64,000 bases of DNA from Cryptomeria japonica (lineage: Eukaryota > Streptophyta > Pinopsida > Cupressales > Cupressaceae). The stretch lies in contig NC_081411.1 in the NCBI RefSeq assembly GCF_030272615.1, forward strand, positions 187,371,449 to 187,435,448, read 5' to 3'. Within the stretch, counting starts at the first letter, position 1. Each line of letters begins with the position of its first letter. The translations under genes were made by a program, and so were the position numbers. This document shows, in pieces, positions 23,579 through 35,035 of the stretch. The notes beneath the pieces are model-generated. The model searched no databases. It was not told the origin of the DNA and saw nothing but the letters and a program-made list of their open reading frames with translations.

Positions 23579-26500
23579 ATGATGAAGAGGGAAGGTCCAA
23601 AGTTTAACAGGGAAAACTTTGGTTTATGGAAAGACAGGATGAAGATATTCATCAAAAGCATGGGTGTTCAACACTGGAGTTATGTTGAAAATGTATATGT
23701 TGTTCCTATCGGTACTCTCACCGATGACCAAAAGAGAGAGATACAAGAAAATGGGCAAGTCATGGAAGCCCTCATCAGTAGTTTATCTGACATTGAATTT
23801 ATTGTTGTTCAAGACAAGGAAAATCCCAAAGAGGTATGGGATGCTCTTGAAAATATCTATGGTGGTGATGAGCATGTAAAACAAGCTAAGGAAGAAAGCC
23901 TGAGAGGGAAGTTTGAAGACATGTGGATGGTTGAAGGAGAGACCATTCAGCAGTATGGAATAAGAATCAAAACAATTGTTGGAGAAATCAAGAGTGTAGG
24001 TGGCAAAATAGAAGATTCCACTGTGGTAAGTAAAGTCCTGAGATCCCTGTTGCCGGTCTATGCAATAAGGGTCGCTGCTATTCAGGAGCTGAGATCACTA
24101 GACAAGTCTAAGGTGTCCTTGGACTCCATCATAGCCAAGTTAACAGCCTATGAGCTGAATAGTTTTGATGGCAGTGTTCAAAAGACAGAATCAACATTTA
24201 GAGCCTTTGCTATACCATCCAGAAAAGGAAAAGAGGTTAGCACTAGTGGGGAACCTAATCAGAACAGAGAAATGAATGATGAAGAGTTTCTAAAGGAATT
24301 TGAAGCTCTTCTTGCCAGGAATTTTCCAAAAGGAATTGGTAAATACAAAGGTAAGCTCCCTTTGAAATGTTTTTCCTGTAACCGGATAGGACATATTGCT
24401 ATGAACTGTCCTAATAGCAACAACAAGGATAAACCAAAAAGGTTCAGGGAATTCAAAGGAGGAAACTAGAGAAACTATTTTGTAGCAGTTGATGAAGGTG
24501 TCACAGATGAGGAATCAGAAGATGAAGAGAATGAAGACATTGTGTTTGTTGTTGTAAAGGAAGATGTGGCAAACAAGAAGGCCCTTGTCTCCCGATTTGA
24601 TAATTCCAATGAGTGGATCATTGACAGTGGAAATTCTCATCATATGACAGGTGATCGAAGCAAGTTTCTATCTTTGGAGGAGTATGATGGTGGTGTGGTT
24701 CGCTTTGGCAATGATGCACCTTGCATGGTCAAAGGCAGAGGGTCCATCTTTCTGAATGGAAAGAGCAGTGCTGACAATGTGTACTGGGTTGATGGTCTCA
24801 GACACAACCTTCTAAGTGTTGCCCAGGTAGATGATAGTGGCCTCACTCTACAATTCAAGAATGGAGTTTGTAGAATCAAAGGAAAAGATGGTAAATTGGT
24901 GGCCACCGGCATGCAGACCAAAGGTAACCTATTTCATCTGAATGCAAATATAAGTACATGTCTTATGGCTAAGCTTGATGATAGTTGGATATGGCATAGG
25001 AGACTCTACCATGTAAACTTTGATAACATTGTAAAGGCTAGTAAGATCAAGGCAGTTAGAGGGTTGTCGGTGCTAAACAAACCGGATAATACCTTGTGTA
25101 GAGAATGTCAATTGGGGAAAATGTCTTCCTCAACTTTTAAAGGTAAATCTTTCACTGCTGACAACTTTCTTGATCTTGTACATATTGATTTGTGTGGTCC
25201 TATGAAAACTAGAAGTGTGCAGGGTGATAGGTACTTCATGATCCTCATTGATGACTGCTCAAGAATGATGTGGGTCACATTCTTGAAAGACAGGTCTGAA
25301 GCTTTTGGGAAATTCAAAGCTTTTAGAAAATTAGTGGAGAAGGAAAGCGGTAAAAGGATCAAATGTCTCAGAACTGATCAAGGAGGGGAATTCACTTCCA
25401 GAAGAATTTGGCATCAAGAGACAGCTGTCTGCCCCCCGGACTCCACAGCAGAATGGCCTAGTAGAGAGGAATAACCAGACTGTGGTTGAAGCAGCTAGAA
25501 CCATGTTGATTCAAGGAAAGGTAGCTCACACCTTTTGGAGAGAAGTGGTGAGCACTGCAGTCTACACTATGAACCGGGTACTCATCAAAAAGGGTAAGGA
25601 CAAAACTCCTTATGAGTATTATACCAATAAGACACCTATGGTTAGCTACTTTAAGGTATTTGGTAGCAAATGTCACATCAAGAGGAGTGAACATCAGGGC
25701 AAATTTGAAGCTAAATGTGATGAGGGAATATTTCTAGGATATTCCACCAAGAGTAAAGCTTACAAGTGCTACAACAATAGGACTCAGAGAATTATGGAAA
25801 GCATCAATGTAAGAGTTGATGAATCCTCTGAGAAGACTGAGAAAACTGGCAGTGAGCAAGCTATAAATGAACCGGTTGCAACCTTCTGAGAACCGGTTGT
25901 TAGCCAACCAAGTACCAGTAACAGTGTCCCTGAACCGGTGAATGCTGATACTGATGAAGATGAGGATGAAGAAGAAAAGCAAGAAGAACCAGTTAAGACC
26001 ATTCCTCGGTATGTCAAGTTGAATCATGATCCTAAGCAGATCATAGGTGATAAGGATGCAGGAATCCTTACAAGAAGAAAAATCAGAGAAAATTCATGTA
26101 TGATCTCTGAATTTGAGCCTAACTCATTCAAAGAGGCTCATAAAGATGAAGATTGGATCAAGGCAATGGAAGAGGAACTTGACCAGATAGAGAAAAATGG
26201 TACATGGTCCTTGGTACCCAGACTAGAGCATAAAAATGTCATTGGCACCAAATGGGTGTTTAGAAACAAGCTGAATGAGGATGGCACAGTGATTAGGAAT
26301 AAAGCCAGATTGGTGTGCAAAGGATATGCTCAAGAAGAAGGAGAAGACTATGGAGAAACCTTTGCTCCTATAACCAGATTGGAAGGAGTTCGTATGCTTC
26401 TTGCATATGCAACTTTTAAAAGGTTCAAAGTATATCAAATGGATGTAAAATCTGCATTCCTAAATGGTGTACTTGAAGAGGAGGTGTATATTGAGCAACC

Positions 26501-27650
26501 AAATGGGTTTGCCCTATCTGAAGACAGTGACATGGTATGTAGGATACATAAAGCATTATATGGTCTAAAGAAAGCACCTAGGGCATGGTATGAGCACCTA
26601 CATTCCCATCTTGTGAAGATTGGATTTGAGAGAACAAGTGAAGATAGCAATATCTACTTGAAGTCTAAAGGAGATCAGATCCTGATCTATGAAGTTTTTG
26701 TTGATGACATCATCTTTGGTGGAGATGACAAGATAAGTCATGAGTTTGCTAATGAGATGAAGAAAGAGTTTGAGATGTCACTCATAGGGGAGATTAAGTT
26801 CTTCATTGGACTGCAGATCCAGCAGATGGAAAATGGAATCTTTATCACTCAGTCCAAATATGTCAAAGAGGCACTGAAGACCTTTGGCATGGAAGATAGC
26901 AAATTGGTTGGTACATCGATGGTGATTGGTTGCAAATTGACAAAAGAGGATGATTCTGCACTGGTTGATGAGAAGGAATACCAATCAATGATTGGTAAGT
27001 TGCATTATGTAGTGCATAGCAGACTAGATATTGCACATGCAGTTGGCATTACTGCAAGGTTCCAAAAGAGTCCAAGACAATCTCACTTGATTGTAGTCAA
27101 GAGGATTCTCAGGTATCTGAAGGGAACAATTGACTATGGATTGTGGTACCCATACAGCAATGATTTCAATCTAAAAGTGTTCACAAATGCTGATTGGGCA
27201 AGTAATGTGGATGACCAGAAAAGCACAACCGGTGGTGCATTCTTTCTCAGTGGTAGACTAGTCTCATGGATGAGTAAAAAGAAGAGTTGTATCTCTCAAT
27301 CTACATTGGAAGTGGAGTATGTTGCAGCTTTCATGAACTGCACTCAGACAATCTAGATGAAGCATGTACTGGAAGGCTTCAAGATCCCCATATTTGAACC
27401 AGTAAGTATATTCTGTGATAACACAAGTGCTATCAATATATCAAAGAATATGGTTTTACATTCTAGAACCAAGCATTTTGAGCTTAAGTATCATTTCTTG
27501 AGGGAAAAGGTTCAGAATAAAGAGATTGCATTGGAGCATGTGTCTAGTAAGGAGCAGTTAGTAGACATATTCACCAAGCCTCTCCCAAAGACAACATTTG
27601 TGCATTTGAGAGGTGAATTAGGGGTATTTCTCCTTCAGGAGGTGAACTAA
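23579..27650 (+). pseudogene. C3 gag-pol polyprotein (copia), lightly damaged
   Basis: Gag starts at ATG 23579 (UBN2-type, WKDRMKIFIKS) and ends its zinc knuckle CFSCNRIGHIAMNC near 24408. Protease has WIIDSGNSHHMTG (Asp codon at 24623). The integrase zinc region reads WHRRLYHVN..CRECQ, and the core has HIDLCGP, LRTDQGGEF and PQQNGLVER. RT has YQMDVKSAFLNG and FVDD (26697-26708). RNase H runs to 27650 with TKHFELKYHFLREKV near its end. Lesions: TAG at 24467, a small deletion with frame change near 25402-25410 in the integrase core, TGA at 25887 and TAG at 27354, where Trp is expected. Apart from these the reading frame is open. The gag ORF alone (296 codons) is intact. RNase H shows STLEVEYVAA where copias usually have STAEAEYVA. 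Confidence 0.95.
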
Positions 27651-27893
27651 AAGTAATTGTTCCACATCAGCCAGGTACTGGAAAGACAAATTTTTGGTTG
27701 ATTGATGTGTTGAAGGATGCTACTCCTCAGGGGGAGCAGCATGATAGAACAAAGATGCATGTACCTCCACTTTGGCATTGTTGTCAAAGGGGGAGAAGGA
27801 ATGAAGTGAAAAGATATCTGCAACAAATGGGGAGAAGATGTGAAGCAGAGAAGATATCTTTTGTGTATTGCTATCAATGCCAAAGGGGGAGAT
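27651..27893 (+). promoter_or_regulatory. C3 polypurine region
   Basis: Three tracts: CTCAGGGGGAG near 27725, TTGTCAAAGGGGGAGA near 27782, and CCAAAGGGGGAGAT directly before the 3' LTR (27880-27893). Order and spacing parallel C1. No gene. Confidence 0.85.
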
Positions 27894-29502
27894 TGTTGGC
27901 ATTATGTGAACCAACATGAAGACATAATGATATTGTATGTTGTCATTGATGTCAATATGAGACATGGTGTGAATCGGCACATGTGATAGGTGAAAAGAGA
28001 GAGGAACCGACATATGTATGAACCGGTTTATATGCCAAAGTGAAGCGGTAAATCTGTTCAAGGTGAACTAGCAAGTAGTTATGGGAGCCGACACATGGAA
28101 GCATTGTATGACTACTAGTTCGTAGGTAGCTTCCACTTCAGGATTTCCAGTTGGAGTACCTCAAGTCTGTGTGACTCAATCGGTGATCTTCATGTGATGA
28201 GTTAGTAGTATAATGGAGGATAGATCGTGTTGCCATGTAAGCTCTATGCGCGTGAAAGAACTTGCATAAAGAAGACTATTCCTATCTACCTCGGGAATGT
28301 GTGAAGTCTGTCAAACGGTGATAACGCATGATGGGTTATCGGCTGCCATGAAATCGGTGGATAATGGAAAATGGAGAATGTCTTGAGATTCATTCAAGAC
28401 TGTTGCATTTAATGCAATATGATTCAACGGTCAGGATTGAACTGCTTGAATTGCTTAACCTAACAGGTTTAGGGTTTAGGGTTTTTGCTATCGACCTGTC
28501 TGTTTCCTATAAGGTCGATGTTGTGTTTCTTTCTAGGGTTGTTGGAAAAATTTGTGTTTGTGTATCCTAGGGAAGTGATACATGATTCTTGCCAAACCAA
28601 AGGAGAGAAGAGATACCTGCAAAGTGAATGTTCAGAAGGTGAAGAGGAGCCAAAACGGATCTGCATTAGCATTGAGTGTTGTTACTAGATCATTGTAATT
28701 CCTGTTGATCTCTAACCACTTCAACAGTTGTAAAATCCCCTAACAGAGTAGCCTTAACTGGCTTGTTGCAAAATCCCCTAACAGGGTGGTCTTAACAGGC
28801 TTGATTCAAATCCCTTAACTAGGTAACTCGAGGTTAAAGAGTTCTGAGAAGCTATAGAGCTTTGGAGATCCTTTAGCTATTGAGTTGTTGAAATCCTCTA
28901 ACAAGGTGACCCTACCAGGTTTAACCCTTAACCGGGTATTATTGCTATCCCTTAACCGGGTGATCCCTAACAGGATTGGTTCCTAGCAGAACCTATTGTA
29001 ATGTCTTTAACCGGACAAGGCTCCTAACAAAGCGGACTTCAAAAGAGTTCAAAAGCAACTTGTGGGTATTCATCCCCACCATGGTTTTTCCCAGTTGGGT
29101 TTCCACGTGAAAAATATGTGTGTCATGTGTGATGCTTCTGTCTTGTGATGCTTTGTTATTACATGTTGAGCACATGATGGTTTTGTGTTTTATGCCTATC
29201 TATAAAACATGCTGAACCAACTATTGTGAAGATCAGATAATAATTTACTTGTTCATGCATGAGGGTGTAATGGTATTGTAGTATTGAGCTAAGAGGAAAG
29301 CTTAGTGAGTGACCGGTTTATGATTGTTTTAGCAGTTCTGGGTCTTACCGGTTGCACTCTGCTTCAGCTAATATCACTTCTTGTGGTCATTTGAAGTATT
29401 TGTTGTCCAACCGGTTTTGGACTCTATTTTTGTTTGTACTGATTCACCCCCCCCCCCCTCTCAGTACCGGTTTGGTACTATTGGTTCATCATTGAGTTAT
29501 CA
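27894..29502 (+). repeat. C3 3' LTR (1,609 bp)
   Basis: It runs from TGTTGGCATTATG to GAGTTATCA. It is longer than the 5' copy mainly because of one extra unit of the CCCTTAACCGGGTGA motif near 28935-28960 and a longer C run. Confidence 0.95.
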
Positions 29503-29507
29503 ATAGC

Positions 29508-30223
29508 TAGATGAACCATAATAATAATATATGTTGGAAATAATCCAACATTACAAAAGTGAACTTTGATCAGGTTTGCTCAGCTCCCCCTATGATTCAT
29601 CACTAGCATATGCATTTTGTTGACCCTGAGTGGCAATAAATGATATCCTCTTGGGAATCAAAACCAGTAACTCCATCTATCCTGCTTTCTTCCATCTGTC
29701 TTGATGTAGGAGCATCCCCAATTCTTGGTAATCTTGCATCAACCAAAAATATTTTATTTTCAGTTTTGTTCTTTGTTCATTTCAGTAGTCTAGTTTCTGA
29801 TATTTCACCAAATTCCTCGGCTATGATAATTTCTTGTGCAGAGCTAGATTTGTCTTGCATTCCATTTCTTCTACCTTGTTCCCAAACCACATCTCATTTG
29901 AATCTCTTTCTAGCAAGTTACTGCTACTGGATTGGCTGGCAGTTTCTTGTTTCTGGACCTATTTGAGCTTAAAAACTAGTTGGCATTCTCGAGTCTTGCA
30001 GAGAAATTCCTTGATGTATGGAGCTAACTGATCCCTTGTTAGATGATCTTCGATGCTTGACCGAACTTCTTGTTGGTCCGCTCTTTGTGGTGATTCTTTT
30101 TTAGAGGATTTTATTTCATATTTTGAGCTGACCTATTTGCACGTTTCATTTTCCCACCTTGGGGAATGAGAACTTTCTTGGCCGACTCGGGTGTTTCCGG
30201 ATGCTATTTATTGTTTTATCTTA
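29508..30223 (-). pseudogene. A/B 3' tail and decayed last ORF of unknown function
   Basis: The stretch to about 29603 continues the A/B polypurine region (reversed tract CTCCCCCTATG near 29591). Further right, the minus strand can be read as protein-like sequence from about 30210 down to 29604 with three in-frame stops and one frameshift near 29890. Recognisable pieces are VRSSIEDHLTRDQLAPYIKE, SKYEIKSSKKESPQRADQQE and EEFGEISETRLLK. It is charged and Ser-rich. It is not RNase H, which should end a copia pol, and I recognise no family. It could be an extra 3' ORF of A/B or a captured host fragment. G2 cuts it at 30224. Confidence 0.4.
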
Positions 30224-30488
30224 TGTTAGGATAGGGGTAGTTGATAGTATGATCATTAGACTATCATGTAGATCCAATCAGTGATTATGGATTGATGCAT
30301 ATGGATGTAATTCTGTAATAAGGCAATTGGACTGCATGTAAGCCTGCATATTACCAATAGTTGTAGTTGATTTAATGATATGATCCACGCCTGATTTGGA
30401 ATTCTCTCTCTCCTTATTGTGTTGTTTTATTATTATTGCACAGTCTGGACTATCCTCATTGAGGATCCTCCTCACCATGATAGCACCA
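30224..30488 (+). repeat. G2 5' LTR (about 265 bp)
   Basis: Its end, GATAGCACCA, is fixed by the primer site two bases on. The start at TGTTAGGATAGGGG (30224) is inferred from a TG and from the loss of A/B-like reading at that point; no second LTR is available to confirm it. Confidence 0.55.
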
Positions 30489-30490
30489 AG

Positions 30491-30502
30491 TGGTATCGGG
30501 GC
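30491..30502 (+). promoter_or_regulatory. G2 primer binding site
   Basis: TGGTATCGGGGC differs by two bases from the standard initiator-Met site and has the same two-base spacing from the LTR as G1. Confidence 0.75.
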
Positions 30503-30596
30503 AAGGTTACGTCTTATTGATTTTGTTGTATGGTAGAAAATTGCGGATCCATCTTGTAGATGCAGAGGAATCACTTCGATATCGCGAAGAGGGAAT

Positions 30597-32954
30597 ATGA
30601 GAGGTGAAGCTCAGAGAGATGTAGACTCGGCATTGATGGATATGTTGAGACAAATCGCAACTCACTTGGAAGTTGTTGAAACGGCCTACAGAAGAGATCA
30701 ACATATTGAAGATGTGAGTGATGATGAAGTAGAGCACAATATTGAGCCGAAAAATGGAGGTCAACCGGAGTTGGTGCAAGATAATGAGAGGTTGATAAGA
30801 GCTTTGACTAGTGTGAACATTAAACCACATTTTAACCCACCGAAGTATAGTGATAAGTTGGATTCTGATGAGTTGATAGACTAGATTACCGAAATGGAGA
30901 AAAACTTTTATTTTGAGGGTATGGGTGAAGAGAAGAAGAGGAAATTTGCTTGCACTAAGTTGAAAGGACATGCTTCATTATGGTGGGAACATTTGCAGAC
31001 TGGTAGATAGAGGAAAGGAAAAGAGAAAATCAAATCTTGGGATAGAATGGTGAGTAAGTTGAAGGCGAAGTTTTTACCGATAAATTACCAAGTTAGTTTG
31101 TTCTGGAAGTTGCAGAATCTAAAACAGAAAGAATCTAGTGTAAAAGAGTATACCAAAGAGTTCTACAAGTAGAATATTGGATCTAGACATGCTGAGGATG
31201 AATTTGAACATATTGCAAGGTATGTTAATGGTTTGTGGATGTCTCTACAAGATGAGATTAGTTTGGTGAAGTTGCAAAGCATGGAAGAGGCTTATCAATA
31301 TGTTGTGAAAGTTGAAGAGAGGTTGAATAAGAGACATGTGTAGAAACAGAGAGGAAGGGGTGGAAGATTTCAGAGAGACAAAACCTTTATCGGAGGTGGA
31401 AGATCTTTTGCAAAGCAAAACAAAGGAAAGACAAGACAAAGGTGATGATAATTCATACCAGAGAGATGATAGGAATTACTACCGGAATGGTGGACAAGGT
31501 GGTTATCGGAATGAGGGTTTCAAGAGAGATGAGAAGAGGAAGTTTACCAGAACTTGTTTTAAATGTGGTGAAGAAGGACATTGAGCTTTCGAATGTAGAC
31601 AAGGAAATTCAAATAAGAGGAGTGAGAATGGTGGAAGAATCGCTTTTGCTGAGGAAGAACCTATCAGATCCCTTAATAGATTGGAAGATGGATAGAATCT
31701 TTGATGATAAGGAGAACCCTATGTCAGAATGAGATAGATCAGGAACCATTGCAGAGGAAGAATTTGTTTCGGACAAGATGTAAGGTGGAAGGTAAGTGTT
31801 GTAAAGTCATAATAGATAGTGGATGTTCAAATAATTTAGCCTCGAGGGAGATGGTGAACAAGTTAAAGTTGTAGAGGTTGAAGAACCCTAAACCCTACCA
31901 GATAGCATGGATTTAGGATGATCACAAGATATTGGTAAGTGAACAATGTCTGTTTAAATTGAAAATTGGAACATATCATGATGAATTTTTGTGTGATATT
32001 GTGCCTATGGATGTATGCCATATTCTATTAGGAAGACCTTGGCAGTATGACCGACAAGTTGTGCATGATGGGAGAAATAATATATGCACTATTATTGCAA
32101 ATGGGATGAAGAAAACTTTTTTGCCTTTGGAGGAACCACTGAAGAGTGAGATTTGCATGAATTTTAGAATCTATTTGGTCAATGGAAGGAAATTTTTGGA
32201 TGGTTTGAGAAGTGAAAATGTGTGTTAAGCATTGAATCCTAAGGAGTCTGATTTGAAACTAGAGGAAGGACAACTGGAGGAGATAAAGGAGTTGCTAACA
32301 GAGTAGGAAGATATCATTTTAGATAATGTACCTGATGAGTTACGCCTTGTGAGAAGCATCAATCATTGCATGGATTTGATTCCTAGAGCTAGTTTACCTA
32401 ACAAGGTAGCACATCGGATGACACCAATAGAAAATGAAGAGTTGAATAGACAAGTGCAAGAGTTGTTGAGGAAAGGTTTGATCAAATAACTCTTGAGCCC
32501 TTGTGCAATACTTGTTGTGTGGGCATCTAAGAAGGATGGAGAATGGAGGATGTGTACTGATTCTAGAGCCATAAAATGGATTATAGTGAAGTATCAATTT
32601 CCTTTGCCTAGGATGGATGACATAATGGACTATTTGAGTGACCAGATATATTACCAAGATAGATTTCAAGAGTGGATATCATCATATCAGAATCAGAGAA
32701 GGAGATGAATGGAAGACAACATTTATGACAAATGAAGGACTATATGAGTGGTTGGTAATTCCATTTGGATTGACTAATGCACTAAATACTTTCATGAGGT
32801 TGATGAATGAGGTATTGAAGAAATTCTTGGATAAGTTTTTGATTTTGTATTTGGATTACATCTTGATTTTTAGTAAGACAAAAGAGGAGCACTTGTGGCA
32901 TGTGAGACAAGTTTTGCAGAGGTTGAGAGAAGAGAAGTTGTTCATAAATATGAA
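30597..32954 (+). pseudogene. G2 gag-protease-RT, broken and truncated
   Basis: ATG at 30597 opens a gypsy gag whose core reads LKGHASLWWEHLQ and later YNGLW-type helices; a CFKCGEEGH knuckle remnant lies near 31558. Protease has VIIDSGCSNNLAS near 31808-31846 and HILLGRPWQYD. RT begins near 32390 with NKVAHRMTP and reads MCTDSRAI, FKSGYHHIRI and FGLTNA. The active site reads YLDY instead of YLDD (near 32848), so it is dead. In-frame stops lie near 30882, 31006, 31170, 31340, 31582, 31872, 31915, 32226, 32305 and 32488; most are TAG. Frame changes lie near 31400, 31600 and 32640. The reading ends at LFINMN, about mid-RT. Confidence 0.88.
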
Positions 32955-33155
32955 CACTGTATCAGACAACCTGCTAAGTATAACCTTCTTAGCTTCAACA
33001 TTGCATTCATATTCCCTTTTAGCTTCAGGTTTAGTAGGAGAACCAACAGATCTAGAGTATCCATTCTTGACTAACATCCAAATATCATAACCTAGGAAGG
33101 ACAAATAGACTTCCATTCTAATACTCCAAATGACATAGTTTGATCCATCAAACAT
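32955..33155 (-). pseudogene. A/B gag, N-terminal fragment (copia)
   Basis: The minus strand from ATG at 33155 reads MFDGSNYVIWSIRMEVYLSF, the typical start of a copia UBN2 gag, and continues to LSRLSDTV before the G2 junction. About 65 codons remain. It directly follows the reversed primer site, so it marks the 5' end of the A/B interior. Confidence 0.85.
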
Positions 33156-33251
33156 TGGAAGACCAACAAAGGATTACTATGTTAACACACTAGAATCTGC
33201 AAAAGCTAGAGAAATCTTATCTAACCCGAAACCTAGGGCTCTAATACCAAT
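33156..33251 (-). promoter_or_regulatory. A/B leader and primer binding site
   Basis: On minus, TTGGTATTAGAGCCC directly follows the LTR end, an initiator-Met type primer site with one change. The leader lacks the AAGTTTAAC..CTTGAGG motif of C1, C3, E and H, which suggests that A/B belongs to another lineage. Confidence 0.8.
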
Positions 33252-33945
33252 TGAAGGAACACAATGGACCATTGAGAGGGGGGGTGAGTCAGTGGTAATA
33301 AAAAACTTTAACTATCTAGATGGTTAAAACATTAACAATCAAGAATATGAACCTATGAGCAGATATATTTAAGAACATTAACACACACACACACATAAAA
33401 TGCAAGCCCATAACACAAGATGTACAAGGAAAACCCATGGTGGGGAAAAACCTCGGTGAGAAATGTTGTTGGAGTACTCTACTACTCCAATCCAGCCTCA
33501 CAATGAAATCACTAATTACAATATGTTTAGGGAACCCACCCAAGGAGCACAAACCCCTGAAGTTTATGGGCACCAACCCAAAGGAGCACCAACCCCTAGC
33601 CTTATGGGCACCAACCCAAAGGACTACCTACCCCTCCTCTGAGCACCCACTTATAGATTTACAATGATTCAATAAATAAATTTGATACAATGAAAATCCT
33701 TGTTACAAAAGAGTTTTGTAATACCTTCCAAATTCTACCTTTGAGATTGACTTGATTCTTTTCTACTCCCAAGCTCGGATCATTTCTTTCTGATCTTTGT
33801 TATCAATCTATGTATTCTTCTCTAATCACACTTCCTTCTCTACCTCTCATAGTGTATATAACTAGCTATGTTATCTAACACGACTCATTTCTCTCTGGTC
33901 TTAGATCTTCACACTCCACCTCTGTGCACTTCTTTGTCAACACTC

Positions 33946-34723
33946 TGTTAGGATTCCCAAAGATACTGAGAGGGGAGGGTGAATTAGTATCTGACCAGTA
34001 ATAATATTTTCTTAACTTATAACATGAAAAGCATATTAAAACTATGTACCAGTAAACCAAAAATAATGCAGCAAATAAGAATAACAACCACAACATGAAA
34101 AGCACACCATAACACAATGTTTTAATGAGGAAACCTAGTGTGGGAAAAACCTCAGTGGGATTTGTGACCCACAATATTCACTTACTAGCCAATAAGAGAA
34201 TATTACTGCTACAATAGGGGCCTGCATAAGCAGGAAGGCCAAGTGCTTAGAGCTCACTGCTTAATTAAAAGAAGTCACACTGACTTACAAAAATGGATTA
34301 TACTAATCCAATGTGTTGTACTACTTCAGATTAGCATCTACTATGCCAAATTCAGTACCATTTTAAGTTCTGCTACATACATAAACCCTTATCCAATAAT
34401 TCGCATAATAAGTCTGCTACCTTCTATCTTTCGCATCATACCCTAACATATCTAAAATGATCTACAATGATCTCATACATATATGAGTCATATTACAATC
34501 CGCCATGTCGGCTTACAAAAGATTTTACAATTAATTATAAGATACATTAATACAAAATTGTTGTCGACCAGGGTGCCGATAATCTTCCTTTTCGGTGTCG
34601 GTGTTCTGTATGTTGGTATAGAGCCTATCGGTGCTAGTGCTTGTGTTTGTCTGTTGGTATCACATGATTGTAAGGTTTCCATCAATGGCTACAATATCTC
34701 ATTAGAGTGTGCATTTGCCAACA
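33946..34723 (-). repeat. E 3' LTR (778 bp)
   Basis: On minus it runs from TGTTGGCAAATGC to GGGAATCCTAACA. The pair of LTRs has many point differences. Confidence 0.94.
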
Positions 34724-35035
34724 ATCTCCCCCTTTGGCATTGATGGCAACACTCATGAAAAAAATTCAAGAATATATCAAAAAATTGAAGTCCAAAAATT
34801 TTGCCAAAAACTATACCAGATATGTGCTTCCCCTAAGCAGATGATCTCTATTTTTAGATTTTTCTCATCTCTACTACTCCCCCTTTAACATCAATGACAA
34901 AGGTTGGCATTCACTGTCAGTGGAGTCCTGCATGGATTCTTGTAACCAGTGGGTTACAATATGAAAAATATATGTCAAAACCAAATTTAAACCATTACTG
35001 AATGATTTGCTTTCTTTTAGTGCCTCTTGAGTTCT
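34724..35035 (-). promoter_or_regulatory. E polypurine region
   Basis: On minus, GCCAAAGGGGGAGAT (34724-34738) abuts the 3' LTR and is preceded by TTGCCATCAA. A second tract, GTTAAAGGGGGAGTAG, lies near 34873-34888 next to TTTGTCATTGATG. This is the same module as in C1, C3 and A/B. No gene. Confidence 0.8.

Larger units (their letters stand above)
21927..29502 (+). mobile_element. C3: nearly complete Ty1/copia retrotransposon, 7.6 kb
   Basis: It has LTRs of 1,582 and 1,609 bp that look very similar, a primer site with no mismatch, a gag-pol region with only a few lesions, and the polypurine module. Flanks are ATAGT (21922-21926) and ATAGC (29503-29507), a TSD with one C/T difference. Of the autonomous-type elements in this window it looks youngest, since it has the fewest stops. 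It inserted in the 3' tail of A/B. Confidence 0.95.
30224..32955 (+). mobile_element. G2: Ty3/gypsy retrotransposon with a short LTR, truncated inside RT
   Basis: A 265-bp candidate LTR, a tRNA-Met-type primer site, gag, zinc knuckle, protease and most of RT are present. The element then stops abruptly near 32955, where minus-strand copia gag sequence begins. No integrase and no 3' LTR exist. The short LTR and the RT text recall small-LTR chromoviruses (Reina type), but no chromodomain can be checked. Confidence 0.85.

Noticed and set aside
29640..29966. 108-codon plus-strand ORF
   Set aside because: The opposite strand reads better as decayed protein, with charged helices and Ser-rich text.
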